From Nitratireductor luteus (GTDB lineage: Bacteria; Pseudomonadota; Alphaproteobacteria; Rhizobiales; Rhizobiaceae), in NCBI RefSeq assembly GCF_026162365.1, contig NZ_JAOANW010000009.1, positions 1-64,000 on the forward strand: a stretch of 64,000 nt of DNA, written 5' to 3'. Both the position numbers and the translations under genes were made by a program. The notes below the pieces were generated by a model, which saw only the letters and a program-made list of their open reading frames with translations, was not told the DNA's origin and made no database searches. This document shows positions 1 through 9,531 of the stretch, piece after piece (position 1 is the first letter of the stretch; each line of letters begins with the position of its first letter).

Positions 1-1174
1 TGAGCAGATATTTGCCCTTGATCTTGCCCTTCAGATAGAAGGCCAGCCGGCCCTTGGAATAGACCTCGTCATACTCGCCCGGACGCGCCACCTCGATGTT
101 GTCGTCGCCCATGCGCTTGCCGATGGTCAGGTCGGCCAGCGCCACATAGAACCAGTCATTGTCGGGGATGTTGATGTCTCGGAAGAAGTTCAGCCCTCCG
201 CTCTTCGACGGGCCGTTGACGGCGACATCGACCACATGGTCGCCCGCCGGCAGGATGCGTTGCACCACGAAGGCCTGATGGGGATCGACGGGAATCATCT
301 CGCCGAACACCTCCACCGCATAGCCCGGCGGCACGTGCTGGCCGTGCACCGTCACCGCGCCGCCGCGCACCGGGATGTTGCGGAAAGCCGTGCGGTCCTC
401 ACCCATCCCCGGCGCCACCGCCTCCTCCTGCTTGTGCGAGGGAAAGTCGCGGCCGCTGCGGGCGATGGTGAACGGCTTCGTCTCGTCATAACGCCCCTTG
501 GCGTCGTACACCCGCAGCACATAGGCGAAGTCGCTGTCCCCCTCGGCCGGCATGACCCAGCCGGCGGTGCCGTTGATGGCGACGGGGACGTTGGCGACGG
601 GGCGCCCCGTTCCCTCCTCGCCCCGCCTGTAGATGCGGATCTCCGAGCGCTCGATGAAGGCCGGATAGTTGGCCGTGGCGAGGAAAGTGATCGCCTCGCC
701 CGGCTTGTAGAGCCGCTCGATCGGCATGGTGGAGACGTTGAGGATCGTGCCGGCGTCAAGCCCGTCGAACTTCACCTGGATGTCGACCGCGCTCAAATCC
801 AGATCCGCCTGCCGCTGCCGGTCGACCGGACGATCCGCCGGCTCCGCCTCGCCTGGGGCGAGCACCTTCGGCTCGGCACTCTTGTCCACCGTCTCCCCAT
901 CCACCTTGATCGTGAAAGGGATGGAGGGGGCATCGGCCGGCGTCTCATTTTCCGTGTTCTCGCCAACCGGCATGCCGCCGGTGGCACCGTTGTCGAGTGC
1001 CTTGCCGCGGATCTGGGTGGCGCAGTCGTCGGCCGTGCAGATAGCCTCCTCGGCGGAAGCCGGCGTACCGACGAAAGCCAATGCCATGAGCGCGCTGCCG
1101 GCCAGAAGAGGCGAGCGATGCCTGAGCGATGTCTGCGCAGTTGCCATGCCCGTGATCCCGATCATCGCTCTCAT
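1..1174 (-). CDS. Exported repeat/surface protein, N-terminal part (runs off left edge)
   Basis: An open frame on the minus strand begins with ATG at 1174 and is still open at position 1, so about 391 residues of a longer protein are visible. Residues 1-41 look like a signal peptide, ending near ASA-EEA, so the protein is exported. A short Cys-containing segment follows, then an acidic linker, then beta-rich segments of the Ig/carbohydrate-binding type. The start overlaps the stop of the upstream DUF11-repeat gene by four bases (ATGA), so the two are translationally coupled and probably work at the same cell-surface site. In related genomes such pairs often end in an outer-membrane barrel or OmpA-like part, but that end lies outside the window. 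The function is not known. Confidence 0.7.
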   Translation of the reverse strand, partial: MRAMIGITGMATAQTSLRHRSPLLAGSALMALAFVGTPASAEEAICTADDCATQIRGKALDNGATGGMPVGENTENETPADAPSIPFTIKVDGETVDKSAEPKVLAPGEAEPADRPVDRQRQADLDLSAVDIQVKFDGLDAGTILNVSTMPIERLYKPGEAITFLATANYPAFIERSEIRIYRRGEEGTGRPVANVPVAINGTAGWVMPAEGDSDFAYVLRVYDAKGRYDETKPFTIARSGRDFPSHKQEEAVAPGMGEDRTAFRNIPVRGGAVTVHGQHVPPGYAVEVFGEMIPVDPHQAFVVQRILPAGDHVVDVAVNGPSKSGGLNFFRDINIPDNDWFYVALADLTIGKRMGDDNIEVARPGEYDEVYSKGRLAFYLKGKIKGKYLL

Positions 1175-4100
1175 TGGACCGCCTCCACACGCATCTCGAC
1201 TTCGAGCCGGTAGGCTCCCCCTCTCCTGCGCCAGCGGTCAGCGACGAGCCGCCTCATTTGCATGACCCGTTCGCCGGCAAACTTTCTGTCTGGATCGGCA
1301 TAGAAGTACGTCACCCGCAGCACCGACTGCTCCTCGGCCAGGACGCCGACCAGCTGGTCGATGCCCTGATCCCACTCGGGCTTCAGCGCAGTGCTGCCGG
1401 CCTCGAAGGCATCGTCCGTCAGTTCCAGGCGCACCACCCGGCTGATCGAGGCGCCGAAATTGAGCTTGGTCATCTTGCCGGCCGTCAGGCGGACCACACG
1501 CGGGTTCTCCGTCGTCAGCCGGTAGCCGGTCGGCAGCGTGCGCGGGTCGAGCTTCATGATGAAGTTGGAGCCGATGCGGCTATCGGGCAGGTCCGCACAG
1601 GCCACGTGGAAGCGGCCATACGCGTCCGTCGTCACCAGCCAGCCCTTGACCGTGGCCAGCCGCACGCCGGCAAGACCGGGCTCGCCCTGGTCCTGGTAGC
1701 CATTGCGGTTCACATCGTCGAACACCTTGCCGATGATGTCGCCGCAGTCGAAGACCGGCTCGGCCAGGATCTCGACGACAGCCCGCGCCTCGTTCGACAC
1801 GGTCCGGCCGGTCGGATCGGTGACGGTCGCCCGGTTCACGTGCTCGCCCGGTCCGGCGGAGCTAAGGGCAAGAAGCTGGAGCGAGATTTCGATCGTGCTG
1901 TCGGGTCCAAGCTGCAGACCTTCGAACACAATCCGTCTGCCATTGACGGCCGGCGTGACCTCGACGCCGTCAACCGCCGCCGAACCCTCCACATAGCGGA
2001 AGCCCGACGGCATGACGTCTGTGACCGTCACCGTGCCCACATTGCTCGTCGAGCTGTTTTCCACCCGGATCAGGTAGGGCACCTTCTCGCCGCGCCTGAC
2101 CCGACGCAGCAGCGCCTGCTTGGTGATGACAACGGATGTTGGCTCCGCTGCAGGCAGCGAGATCACCGAGACGGCTTCGGGCGACGTGATCGTCTCACCA
2201 TTGGCCAGCAAGCTGCTGGCCGTCGCGGCGTTCGCCACGGCATCCACCGCCCCGGCCGCATTGTCGATGTCCTCTTGCGACAGCGAGTAGCGAGCCGTGA
2301 ACTCCTGCGTCTGCCCCGGCGCCAGCGTCACCAAGCTCGGAGCAAAGGGGGACAAAGTGCCGGAGCCCGGCGTGCCGGCGAATGTCGGTCCCGGATCCTC
2401 CAGCGTCACCTCGGGCAGCGTCACATTGCCCGTATTGGTCACCGTCAAGGTGTAGTCGATCGTCTCCCCGGCATCGGTGAAACCGTTGCCATTGGTGTCC
2501 TGCAGCGTTCCCGTCTTCTCCAGTTCGAGCTTCGGATCCTGCCCAAGCTCGACGATTGTCGGATCATCCGGATTGCCGTCGCCGTCGGGATCGACATCAG
2601 CCGTGTCGGTCGGATCGTCCGACGTGTCGGTTACGGAGTCGCCGTTCGGGTCAATGCCTTGCGCGGTGGCGACATTGACCACCGAGCCGGCGTCGATGTC
2701 GGCCTGCGTGACCACATAGCGCGCCGCAAAGGTCGTCGAATCCGACGCTCCCGGTGCCAGGGAGGGCAATGGTCCACCACTGACCGGCGCTTTCTCGTCG
2801 CTGATCGTAATGTTGGTGAGCGTGACCTGTCCGGTATTCGTCACCGTGAAGGCGTAATCGATCGCCTCGTCGACATCGGCGAACCCATTGCCGTTGGCAT
2901 CATTCAGAGAGCCGGTCTTCTCCACCGACAGGCCCGACGTCTGCTCCGGCGGCACCGTCACCGTGTCGGGTGGGCTGGTGATCTCCGGACCCGAGGGCGG
3001 CGTGCCGGTGCCCGTCGCCGTGTTGGTGACCGAGCCGGCGTCGATGTCGGCCTGTGTCGGCGTGTAGGTCGCCGTGAAGGTGAAGGTGCCGCCCTGCGCC
3101 AATGTCTGCGGTCCCTGGTCGACGGTGACCAACGGGTCGTCGACCATGACGTCGGTCAGAGTCACATTGCCGGTGTTGGTGACGAGGAACGAATAGCTGA
3201 TGGTCTCGCCGAGATCGAGCAGGCCGTCGCCGTTGAGATCGTTCAGCGTGCCCGTCTTCTCAATCGTGATGCCGGGCGTCTGGTCCGGCGGCACCGTCAC
3301 AGTATCGGGCGGGCTCTCCGGCGTGTCGCCGTCCGGCGTCGTGCCGGTCGCTGTCGCCGTGTTCTCCACCGAGCCGGCATCGATGTCGGCCTGCGTCGGC
3401 GTATAAGTCGCCGTGAAGGTGAAGGACGCACCAGGAGCCAATGTCTGCGGTCCCTGGTCGATCGTCACCAGCGGATCGTTCACAGTGACGTCGGTCAGCG
3501 TCACATTGCCAGTATTGGTGACCAGGAATGAGTAGCTGATGGTCTCGCCCGGATCGATCAGGTCGTCGCCGTCGAGATCGTTCAGCGTGCCCGTCTTTTC
3601 GATGGTCAGGCCGGGCGTCTGGTCCGGCGGCACCGTCACGCTGTCGGGCGGGCTTTCGGTCGTATTCCCGCCGGGGTCGGTACCGGTGGCCCTTGCCGTG
3701 TTGGTGACCGAACCGTTGTCGATGTCGCTTTGGTTCGGCGCGTAGGTTGCGGTGAAGGTGAAGCTGCCGCCCGGCGTCAGCGTCTGCGGGCCCTGATCGA
3801 CCGTCACCAGCGGATCGTTGACGGTGACATTGCTCAGCGTCACCGTGCCGGTATTGGTGACCAAGAACGAATAGCTGATCGTTTCGCCGAGATCGATGAG
3901 CCCGTCGCCGTCGCTGTCATTCAGCGTGCCGGTCTTCTCGATGGTCAAACCAGGGGTCTGGTCCGGTGGCACCGTCACGCTATCGGGCGGGCTTTCGGTG
4001 GTGTTGCCGCCCGGATCGGTACCGGTGCCTGTCGCCGTGTTGGTGACCGAGCCGGCATCGATGTCGGCCTGCGTCGGCGTGTAGGTCGCCGTGAAGGTGA

Positions 4101-5547
4101 AGCTGCCGCCCGGCTCCAGCGTCTGCGGGTCTTCGTTCACCGTCACCAGCGGGTCGTTCACAGTGACGTCGGTCAGCGTCACATTGCCGGTGTTGGTGAC
4201 CAGGAACGAATAGCTGATCGTCTCGCCCGGATCGAGTAATCCGTCGCCGTCGAGATCGTTCAGCGTACCCGTCTTCTCAATGGTCATCGCAGGAGCGGCC
4301 TGCGCGTCGGTGTCGATCGCCGTGTTGTTGCGCGTGTCGGTGTCCGGCACGTCCGCCGGGCTGGCGACGGTCGCGGTGTTCACCAGGTCGCCGGTGAAAT
4401 CCGCCGGCACGTCGATGGTGAGCGTGAAGGTGACGGAGCCGCCGGCCGGCAGGTTCACCGGCACGTCGGTGATCGCGCCCGTGCCGCTGGCCACGGTGCA
4501 GGTGGCACCCTCGGTCTCGGTACCGCAGGTCCAACTCGCCTCCGTGATGCCCGCCGGCAGCGCATCGTTCACCAGCGCGCCCTGCACGCCAAAGGGGCCG
4601 TTGTTGCTAACGACGATGTCGTAGACGGTCCGTCCGCCCGCGGTGTAGGTGTCGGTGTTGTCCGTCTTGGTGATCGCCGTATCGGCGGCGAATGTAAGCG
4701 CCGTGTTGACGCACTTGGCGCCGTCATTGCCGACCGAGTTCGGGGAGTCAGAGATCAGCGTCACCTCGCCCGTGGTCAGGTCGAACCGGTAGAAGCCACC
4801 GGTGTTTTTGGCACCGAACACGCCGTTGGTGGCGCCAAACAAGGCACCGAAACCCATGACAGCCTGCGGATCGCCGATCTCCGTCACCTGGCCGGTGGCC
4901 GGATCAATGGAGTAGAACTGCCCCGTGAGGTGAGACTGCGAATAGAGCAGGCCGTTATGCCAGGCGAGGTCGACGCCGAGCGGGCCGCCGGAAAGGGGGA
5001 TGGCCGTGGCCGTCCGCGTGCTCAGGTCAATCCGGAACAAAGTACCGCTGTTGGAGGTGGGCGAGTAGACATAGTAGGCGCCGTCCGGCCCGATCTCGCC
5101 GGCCTGATACGGCGCGCTATTGGCGGGAGACGTGACACCTACGTTGATTCCGCCGCCCAAAACGTTGCCGAGATCCTGGGCCGATCCATCCGGCAGGATG
5201 CGCAGAAGCCTGACACCGCTGCCGTTCCACGTAAGGCCGTAGACAAAGTTGTCGAGCGGGTTATACCCAGCCGCATTATAGGTGAAACTCGTCGAGCCTT
5301 GCGTATTGTAGATGAACGGATTGCTCGACGAGTCGAACTGGATCAGCGTCGTCGGGGCACCGATGCTCGGATGCTGCATAAGATACATGTCGCTCGTGCA
5401 CGAGCCGAAATCCGGCGGCGTTTGCGCCCGCGCCTCGGAATTCCCTCCGGTCAGCAGGAGGAACCCGGCGATCAATCCCGCAACAGTATTTTTGAAGAAT
5501 CGCGGAGCAAGACCCGCCGCCGCCGACAGCGAAGCAATAATATGCAT
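1171..5547 (-). CDS. Large exported DUF11-repeat protein with OmpA-like C-terminus
   Basis: This 1458-residue protein has a signal peptide (residues 1-42, cleavage after ARA). Next comes a beta-propeller-like region of the DUF6923 type (about 43-290), a DUF11 domain (about 290-425), and six EKTG-starting repeats of about 113-130 residues, four of them almost identical. After these come another DUF11 domain (about 1160-1270), an SdrD B-like domain with the calcium-type DVNRNGYQDQGEPG motif (about 1285-1350), and a C-terminal segment resembling an OmpA-type domain. It is probably a long filamentous or adhesin-like surface protein. The ATG at 5547 is preceded by AGGGGA. It overlaps the next gene by four bases. 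The family assignment is firm and the biological role is not known. Confidence 0.85.
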   Translation of the reverse strand: MHIIASLSAAAGLAPRFFKNTVAGLIAGFLLLTGGNSEARAQTPPDFGSCTSDMYLMQHPSIGAPTTLIQFDSSSNPFIYNTQGSTSFTYNAAGYNPLDNFVYGLTWNGSGVRLLRILPDGSAQDLGNVLGGGINVGVTSPANSAPYQAGEIGPDGAYYVYSPTSNSGTLFRIDLSTRTATAIPLSGGPLGVDLAWHNGLLYSQSHLTGQFYSIDPATGQVTEIGDPQAVMGFGALFGATNGVFGAKNTGGFYRFDLTTGEVTLISDSPNSVGNDGAKCVNTALTFAADTAITKTDNTDTYTAGGRTVYDIVVSNNGPFGVQGALVNDALPAGITEASWTCGTETEGATCTVASGTGAITDVPVNLPAGGSVTFTLTIDVPADFTGDLVNTATVASPADVPDTDTRNNTAIDTDAQAAPAMTIEKTGTLNDLDGDGLLDPGETISYSFLVTNTGNVTLTDVTVNDPLVTVNEDPQTLEPGGSFTFTATYTPTQADIDAGSVTNTATGTGTDPGGNTTESPPDSVTVPPDQTPGLTIEKTGTLNDSDGDGLIDLGETISYSFLVTNTGTVTLSNVTVNDPLVTVDQGPQTLTPGGSFTFTATYAPNQSDIDNGSVTNTARATGTDPGGNTTESPPDSVTVPPDQTPGLTIEKTGTLNDLDGDDLIDPGETISYSFLVTNTGNVTLTDVTVNDPLVTIDQGPQTLAPGASFTFTATYTPTQADIDAGSVENTATATGTTPDGDTPESPPDTVTVPPDQTPGITIEKTGTLNDLNGDGLLDLGETISYSFLVTNTGNVTLTDVMVDDPLVTVDQGPQTLAQGGTFTFTATYTPTQADIDAGSVTNTATGTGTPPSGPEITSPPDTVTVPPEQTSGLSVEKTGSLNDANGNGFADVDEAIDYAFTVTNTGQVTLTNITISDEKAPVSGGPLPSLAPGASDSTTFAARYVVTQADIDAGSVVNVATAQGIDPNGDSVTDTSDDPTDTADVDPDGDGNPDDPTIVELGQDPKLELEKTGTLQDTNGNGFTDAGETIDYTLTVTNTGNVTLPEVTLEDPGPTFAGTPGSGTLSPFAPSLVTLAPGQTQEFTARYSLSQEDIDNAAGAVDAVANAATASSLLANGETITSPEAVSVISLPAAEPTSVVITKQALLRRVRRGEKVPYLIRVENSSTSNVGTVTVTDVMPSGFRYVEGSAAVDGVEVTPAVNGRRIVFEGLQLGPDSTIEISLQLLALSSAGPGEHVNRATVTDPTGRTVSNEARAVVEILAEPVFDCGDIIGKVFDDVNRNGYQDQGEPGLAGVRLATVKGWLVTTDAYGRFHVACADLPDSRIGSNFIMKLDPRTLPTGYRLTTENPRVVRLTAGKMTKLNFGASISRVVRLELTDDAFEAGSTALKPEWDQGIDQLVGVLAEEQSVLRVTYFYADPDRKFAGERVMQMRRLVADRWRRRGGAYRLEVEMRVEAVQ
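2915..4270 (-). repeat. Four tandem 339-bp coding repeats (113 codons each)
   Basis: The codons for the KT of EKTG begin at 2915, 3254, 3593, 3932 and 4271, an exact 339-bp period, so four whole units sit inside the DUF11-repeat gene. The encoded units differ at few positions. The units outside this block have a different length and are more divergent. The near-identity points to recent tandem duplication or homogenisation, and the copy number may vary between strains. Confidence 0.9.
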
Positions 5548-6052
5548 GAAAGTCCCCTCGGCTTTGCAATCGCCCGATGGCCGAGTCGCCTTTCGCTATG
5601 TACCCCCACCCCTATACAGCCGGCCTCCCCAGACCGGCTGAGCCACCCAACGATCAAAGCGACGGCCCCTCAAACACCGGACGGTTCATTTGTCTTACGC
5701 AGGACAACGCCGTATTTTGCCTTGGTGCGTATTCTCCCTCCGGAAAAACAATCACAGTATCCCCAAGCATTGTCGCACGATGTCATCTACTAATTCTGCT
5801 CATATCAGCGATTGTCTTACGTTGTCAACGTATTCCGATAAGGACCTAGCCAGCGGGTCGTGCGATATTGCAAGCCTGAAGCGTATCCTTGCGGCTTCGA
5901 ACAGTCGGCAACCCATAATGCCCCGTTTTGTATGTGCCTTTAGAGCGGGTCAGCCGGCGGAGCTGGCCGGGACTATCACTTCGGGGTTGCCGTCGGCCGG
6001 CAGGCGTGCCACCAAAGCGTTGTCACATGTCCAACGCGAGCTAATCGTCAGA
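5548..6052. promoter_or_regulatory. 505-bp divergent intergenic region with candidate operator near 5815-5830
   Basis: This separates the minus-strand DUF11 gene from the plus-strand LacI gene and should carry both promoters. The only structured element I see is the 11-bp palindrome CGTTGTCAACG at 5820-5830. It includes ACGTTGTC, the complement of the GACAACGT half-sites found before the sugar ABC operon at 7115 and 7155. Autoregulation of the LacI gene is therefore possible. No convincing -35/-10 pair was found. The LacI frame is open back to 5690, but the stretch before 6053 does not look like LacI sequence. Confidence 0.4.
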
Positions 6053-7102
6053 ATGACGACGCAACGTGAAATTGCCCGGCGCGCCAAGACCTCGCTCAAG
6101 ACGGTGTCGCGCGTCATCAACCGCGATCCGCTGGTCAACGCCAAGACCCGGGCGCGGATCGAGGCCATTGTCGCTGAGCTAAGGTACGAACCCTCCCAGG
6201 CGGCGCGCATGATGCGTTCGCAGCGCAGCAACATCATCGGCTTCCTGGCGGACCAGGTCGCCACATCGGCCTCCTCAATCGATCTCGTCCGCGGAGCCCA
6301 GGATGCGGCTTGGGAGTGCGGTAAGCAGATGATGCTGTTCAATATCGTGCGCGGGACACCGAGCCAGGACCTGGCCGATGCGCAGCTCGCCGCATTCCGC
6401 GCGGAAGCAGTCATCTACGCGGCGGTCTATCACCAACCGGTCGAACTGCCGCCTTCGGCCGTCCCCCGGGTGCTGCTCAACTGCTTTGACCCCGGAGGCG
6501 GCCAGCATGCGATCGTACCGGACGATTACCAGCTCGCGGCAACGCTTATGGACGAAGTACTCGACCGCGGGTACCGGCGCCCGGCCTTTCTCAATCTGAA
6601 CCGGGCGATCGTCGCGGCGGGGCTGCGCGCCGCCGGCATCACCGATGCGGCGCACAAGCGCGGTCTCGACATGACTGGCCGTATTCATGAGGTCGTGGTC
6701 GGACCCGAGCATCACGGCCAGCCGCAGTTCATCGCCGACAAGATCGTTCCGGAGCTGATGTCGGCACCCTCCGAAAGCCGGCCAGACGTGCTCATCTGCG
6801 CCCAGGACATTCTTGCAATGGACGTCTACTTCGTCCTGTCAGAGCTTCGTCTTAAGGTCAGTCAGCACGTTGCTGTCGCCAGCTTCGACAATCGCGAGCC
6901 GATCGCCAGCCTCTTGAAACCGGGGCTCTCCACGATGGAACTGCCCTATTACGAGATGGGGCGCGCGGCGATGCTCGCCGCCATCAATCCGCCTCCCGCG
7001 CCGGAGACGGTGCGGCTCCCCGGAAGATTCATAGAGCGCGGCTCGCTTCAACCTTTCCACACGCTTGCAATTCACCGAACGGGCAGCACTCCCAATGCCT
7101 AG
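6053..7102 (+). CDS. LacI-family transcriptional regulator of the fructoside operon
   Basis: The protein has 349 residues if started at the ATG at 6053, which places the LacI helix-turn-helix at the very N-terminus, as usual in this family. The motif runs MTTQREIARRAKTSLKTVSR and is followed by a hinge helix ending around residue 60. The rest is a periplasmic-binding-protein-like sugar-sensing domain. The frame extends upstream to a TTG at 5690, but those 121 residues are low-complexity and unlike the family, so I reject that start. It lies 77 bp before a co-oriented sugar ABC transporter and GH32 hydrolase, so the inducer is probably a fructoside or a derived sugar. The family call is sure and the ligand is inferred. 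Confidence 0.85.
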   Translation: MTTQREIARRAKTSLKTVSRVINRDPLVNAKTRARIEAIVAELRYEPSQAARMMRSQRSNIIGFLADQVATSASSIDLVRGAQDAAWECGKQMMLFNIVRGTPSQDLADAQLAAFRAEAVIYAAVYHQPVELPPSAVPRVLLNCFDPGGGQHAIVPDDYQLAATLMDEVLDRGYRRPAFLNLNRAIVAAGLRAAGITDAAHKRGLDMTGRIHEVVVGPEHHGQPQFIADKIVPELMSAPSESRPDVLICAQDILAMDVYFVLSELRLKVSQHVAVASFDNREPIASLLKPGLSTMELPYYEMGRAAMLAAINPPPAPETVRLPGRFIERGSLQPFHTLAIHRTGSTPNA

Positions 7103-7112
7103 AGGTCTGCCT

Positions 7113-7166
7113 TTGACAACGTGCGTGGCTAGCTAATGCCTCACATTGTCATAGGACAACGTTTTC
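7113..7166 (+). promoter_or_regulatory. Promoter/operator candidate of the sugar ABC-GH32 operon
   Basis: The sequence at 7155-7166, GACAACGTTTTC, matches the symmetric LacI-type site GACAACGTTGTC at 11 of 12 positions with the usual central CG. A second GACAACGT half-site lies at 7115. It overlaps a TTGACA hexamer (7113-7118) that could be the -35 element. TTGTC-ATAG-GACAA at 7146-7159 is a further small inverted repeat. The site sits just before the ribosome-binding site of the binding-protein gene, where repressor binding would block transcription. Confidence 0.5.
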
Positions 7167-7179
7167 GGAGGAGACAAAG

Positions 7180-8457
7180 ATGAAGCATGCCCTTTATGCT
7201 GGGGTGGCTCTGGCCGTCTGCATGACATCCCCGTACGCCTCGGCAGGCCAACTCACGACCTGGGTCATCGACGGAGACAGTGAAAAGTCCTATTTCACCC
7301 AACTCGAAGAGACCTTCAACGCCAAATACGGCACCGAGGGCATCACCGTCGATGTGGTGCCGATCCCGAGCTACAACGAGGCCATCCAGGCCGCGACCCT
7401 GTCGGGCGACCTGCCGGACGTGATCATGCTCGATGGTCCCAACATGGCGTCCGCCGCCTGGGCAGGAACCATCCAGCCGATCGGCGACATTCTCGATCCG
7501 GAAATCCTCGAGGACCTTTTGCCTGCCGTTAAGGCGCAGGGCACCTACGGCCCGGACCAGCAGCTCTATTTCGTCAGCCCCTACGATTCCGGCACCATCC
7601 TGTGGGGCAACACGGCGCTGCTCGAAAAGGCGGGCGTGCGGATCCCAACTTCCGTCGAGGACGCATGGACTCGCGAGGAAATGCGCGATGCGCTGGAGAA
7701 GCTTGCCGCACTGCCGGAAGTCGAGTGGCCGCTCGACGTCAAGATGCACTATGGCGCCGGCGAGTGGATGACCTATGGCTTTGCGCCCTTCGCCCAATCC
7801 AACGGCGGCGACATCATCGATCGCGAAACCTGGATTGCCGACGACACCATCAACTCCAGGTCCAATATCGAAACACTGACCGAACTGCAAAACTGGAACA
7901 AGAACGGCTGGATCGTTCCCGCCAGTGCCGGCGACAACAAGTTCTACGGCGAAAAGACCGCGGCTCTCTCCTGGGTCGGCAACTGGATGTGGCCTGCCCA
8001 CCGCGAGAGCCTGGGCGACGATCTCGTTCTGATCCCGCCGCCGGCCTTCGGTGAAGCCGGCCCAATCTCGGCCAATGGCAGCTGGGGCTGGGCGGTCCCG
8101 GCCTCCTCGACCAATCTCGAAGATATCAAGGTGTTCCTCAACTACGCTATGTCCGGCGAACAGGTCGCGGCCTATGCCGATATCACCGGCTATGTCCCCT
8201 CCCGCGCCTCGGCTATTCCCCTGTCGAAAACCTATCGTGAAGGCGGCGCGGGCGAAATCTTCGCAAAGCTGGCCGAATGCTGCGGCGTGGTTCGTCCGGT
8301 GCACCCCGCCTATCCGGTCATAACCAATGCCTGGGCGACGGCCGTGGTCAACATCCTTTCGGGCGACGTCGACGTGAAGACCGAGCTCGACCGTGCGGCC
8401 CAGACCATCGATCAGGATATTGCCGATAACGACGGTTATCCGCCCTTCGGGCAGTAA
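7180..8457 (+). CDS. Sugar ABC transporter solute-binding protein (family 1)
   Basis: The 425-residue protein has a signal peptide (about 1-22, ending SPYASA-G) and is the periplasmic receptor of a carbohydrate ABC importer of the MalE/UgpB type. The middle of the protein has the family's usual features, such as the DLPDVIMLDGPN segment and the later NGSWGWAVPASS stretch. A GGAGGA ribosome-binding site precedes the ATG. It is followed by two permease genes and a GH32 hydrolase, which suggests uptake of sucrose, kestose or other fructo-oligosaccharides. No ATPase gene is in this operon, so a shared MsmK/UgpC-type ATPase from elsewhere is expected. Confidence 0.88.
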   Translation: MKHALYAGVALAVCMTSPYASAGQLTTWVIDGDSEKSYFTQLEETFNAKYGTEGITVDVVPIPSYNEAIQAATLSGDLPDVIMLDGPNMASAAWAGTIQPIGDILDPEILEDLLPAVKAQGTYGPDQQLYFVSPYDSGTILWGNTALLEKAGVRIPTSVEDAWTREEMRDALEKLAALPEVEWPLDVKMHYGAGEWMTYGFAPFAQSNGGDIIDRETWIADDTINSRSNIETLTELQNWNKNGWIVPASAGDNKFYGEKTAALSWVGNWMWPAHRESLGDDLVLIPPPAFGEAGPISANGSWGWAVPASSTNLEDIKVFLNYAMSGEQVAAYADITGYVPSRASAIPLSKTYREGGAGEIFAKLAECCGVVRPVHPAYPVITNAWATAVVNILSGDVDVKTELDRAAQTIDQDIADNDGYPPFGQ

Positions 8458-8491
8458 TCGGCGCCTGACGCAGACCTCGTCTTGGCGCCGA
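8458..8491 (+). other. Stem-loop directly after the binding-protein gene
   Basis: TCGGCGCC (8458-8465) and GGCGCCGA (8484-8491) are perfect 8-bp arms with an 18-base loop, starting at the base after the stop codon. There is no T-run, so it is more likely an mRNA-stabilising or partial attenuating element, giving more binding protein than permease. The rest of the 186-bp gap up to 8643 shows nothing else. Confidence 0.5.
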
Positions 8492-8643
8492 CCAACCAGC
8501 TCTTTTGCCTCTCTCGTTTGTGCGGAAGAATCGGGAGGGAGTACAGCGGCCCGCAACGCCATCACCTCCTCGGTCCTCCGTTCAAGTGCCGAGAGCCACG
8601 ATTGAGTCAAGACACGGGCCAGGAATGGCCGGGGGAGAAATCC

Positions 8644-9531
8644 ATGGGAATCAGGACAAGCGGAAAGACACAGGAATGGGCCATGCTGCTTCCCGCGCTG
8701 TTCTTCATTACCGTGCTCATCATCGGCCCGTTTCTGCTCTCCGTCTGGTTCTCCTTTACCGATCAGCGACTGGTGCCGCGCCCGATCCCGACCAAGTTCA
8801 TCGGCACCACCAACTACGAGCGAATGTTTGCCGATCCGCTATTCTGGCAGGCGATCTGGAACACCGTATTCTTCGCGGTGATCGTGACGCCGGTTCAGCT
8901 GTCCATGTCGCTCGGCGCGGCGCTGATCCTCAATTCAGCCGTTCCCTTCCGTGGCTTTTTCCGCTCGGTGGCCATCCTGCCTCTGTTGCTTCCGATGACG
9001 GTCATTGTCTCCATCTGGGCGGTACTGTTCCGCATCCCCTCAGGCCCGTTCAATGCCGTCTATCAGTGGTTCGCCGGGCAAGGGAATTATGTCGATTTTC
9101 TTGGCAATCCTTCCGTCGCCATGCTCTCGATCGTGGCGCTTTCGGCCTGGGCGACCTTCCCCTATCAGATGTTGATCTATCTCGCGGGCCTGCAGGAGAT
9201 TCCGCAGGATCTTTATGAAGCCGCCAAGCTCGACGGGGCCAGGGCCTGGCACCGTTTCCGCTACGTCACCTGGCCGGGCCTGCGTAACGTCAATATCTTC
9301 CTGCTCATCATCACCACCGTGGGTGCGCTCAAGCTCTTCACCCAGGTCGACATCCTGACCAAGGGCGGCCCCAATGGCGCCACGACGACTATCATCCATT
9401 ATCTCTTCAAGCGGGGCTACGCGAACCAGAAGGTTGGCTATGCCTCGGCCGTCGCTGTCTTCTTCTTCCTCGCGGTCACTGCCATAGCGCTCTTCCAGCG
9501 CCGTGTTCTCAAGAACGAGGGAGAAGCATAA
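8644..9531 (+). CDS. Sugar ABC transporter permease (MalF/UgpA type)
   Basis: The 295-residue inner-membrane protein has about six membrane helices and the binding-protein-dependent transport signature EAAKLDGARAWHRFRYVTWP near residue 195, the loop that contacts the ATPase. The ATG at 8644 follows GGGGGAG and begins MGIRTSGKTQEW. Earlier in-frame non-ATG starts add unlike sequence. Its stop overlaps the ATG of the second permease by one base (TAATG), which shows tight coupling. Confidence 0.88.
   Translation: MGIRTSGKTQEWAMLLPALFFITVLIIGPFLLSVWFSFTDQRLVPRPIPTKFIGTTNYERMFADPLFWQAIWNTVFFAVIVTPVQLSMSLGAALILNSAVPFRGFFRSVAILPLLLPMTVIVSIWAVLFRIPSGPFNAVYQWFAGQGNYVDFLGNPSVAMLSIVALSAWATFPYQMLIYLAGLQEIPQDLYEAAKLDGARAWHRFRYVTWPGLRNVNIFLLIITTVGALKLFTQVDILTKGGPNGATTTIIHYLFKRGYANQKVGYASAVAVFFFLAVTAIALFQRRVLKNEGEA

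Noticed and set aside
1174-3531. 785-codon plus-strand open frame opposite the DUF11-repeat gene
   Set aside because: It is antisense to well-recognised repeat domains, its product is Arg/His-rich without any family match, and its openness follows from GC-rich codon bias of the real strand.
2915-4270. Regular repeats as a possible CRISPR array
   Set aside because: The period is 339 bp, the units are coding and in frame, and there are no short repeats with unique spacers.
5690-6052. N-terminal extension of the LacI regulator from a TTG start
   Set aside because: The extra 121 residues are unlike LacI proteins, and the helix-turn-helix would not be N-terminal as is usual.
7141-8610. 489-codon minus-strand frame across the sugar-binding-protein gene
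   Set aside because: It mirrors the plus-strand binding-protein gene, which has a signal peptide, a ribosome-binding site and a family match.
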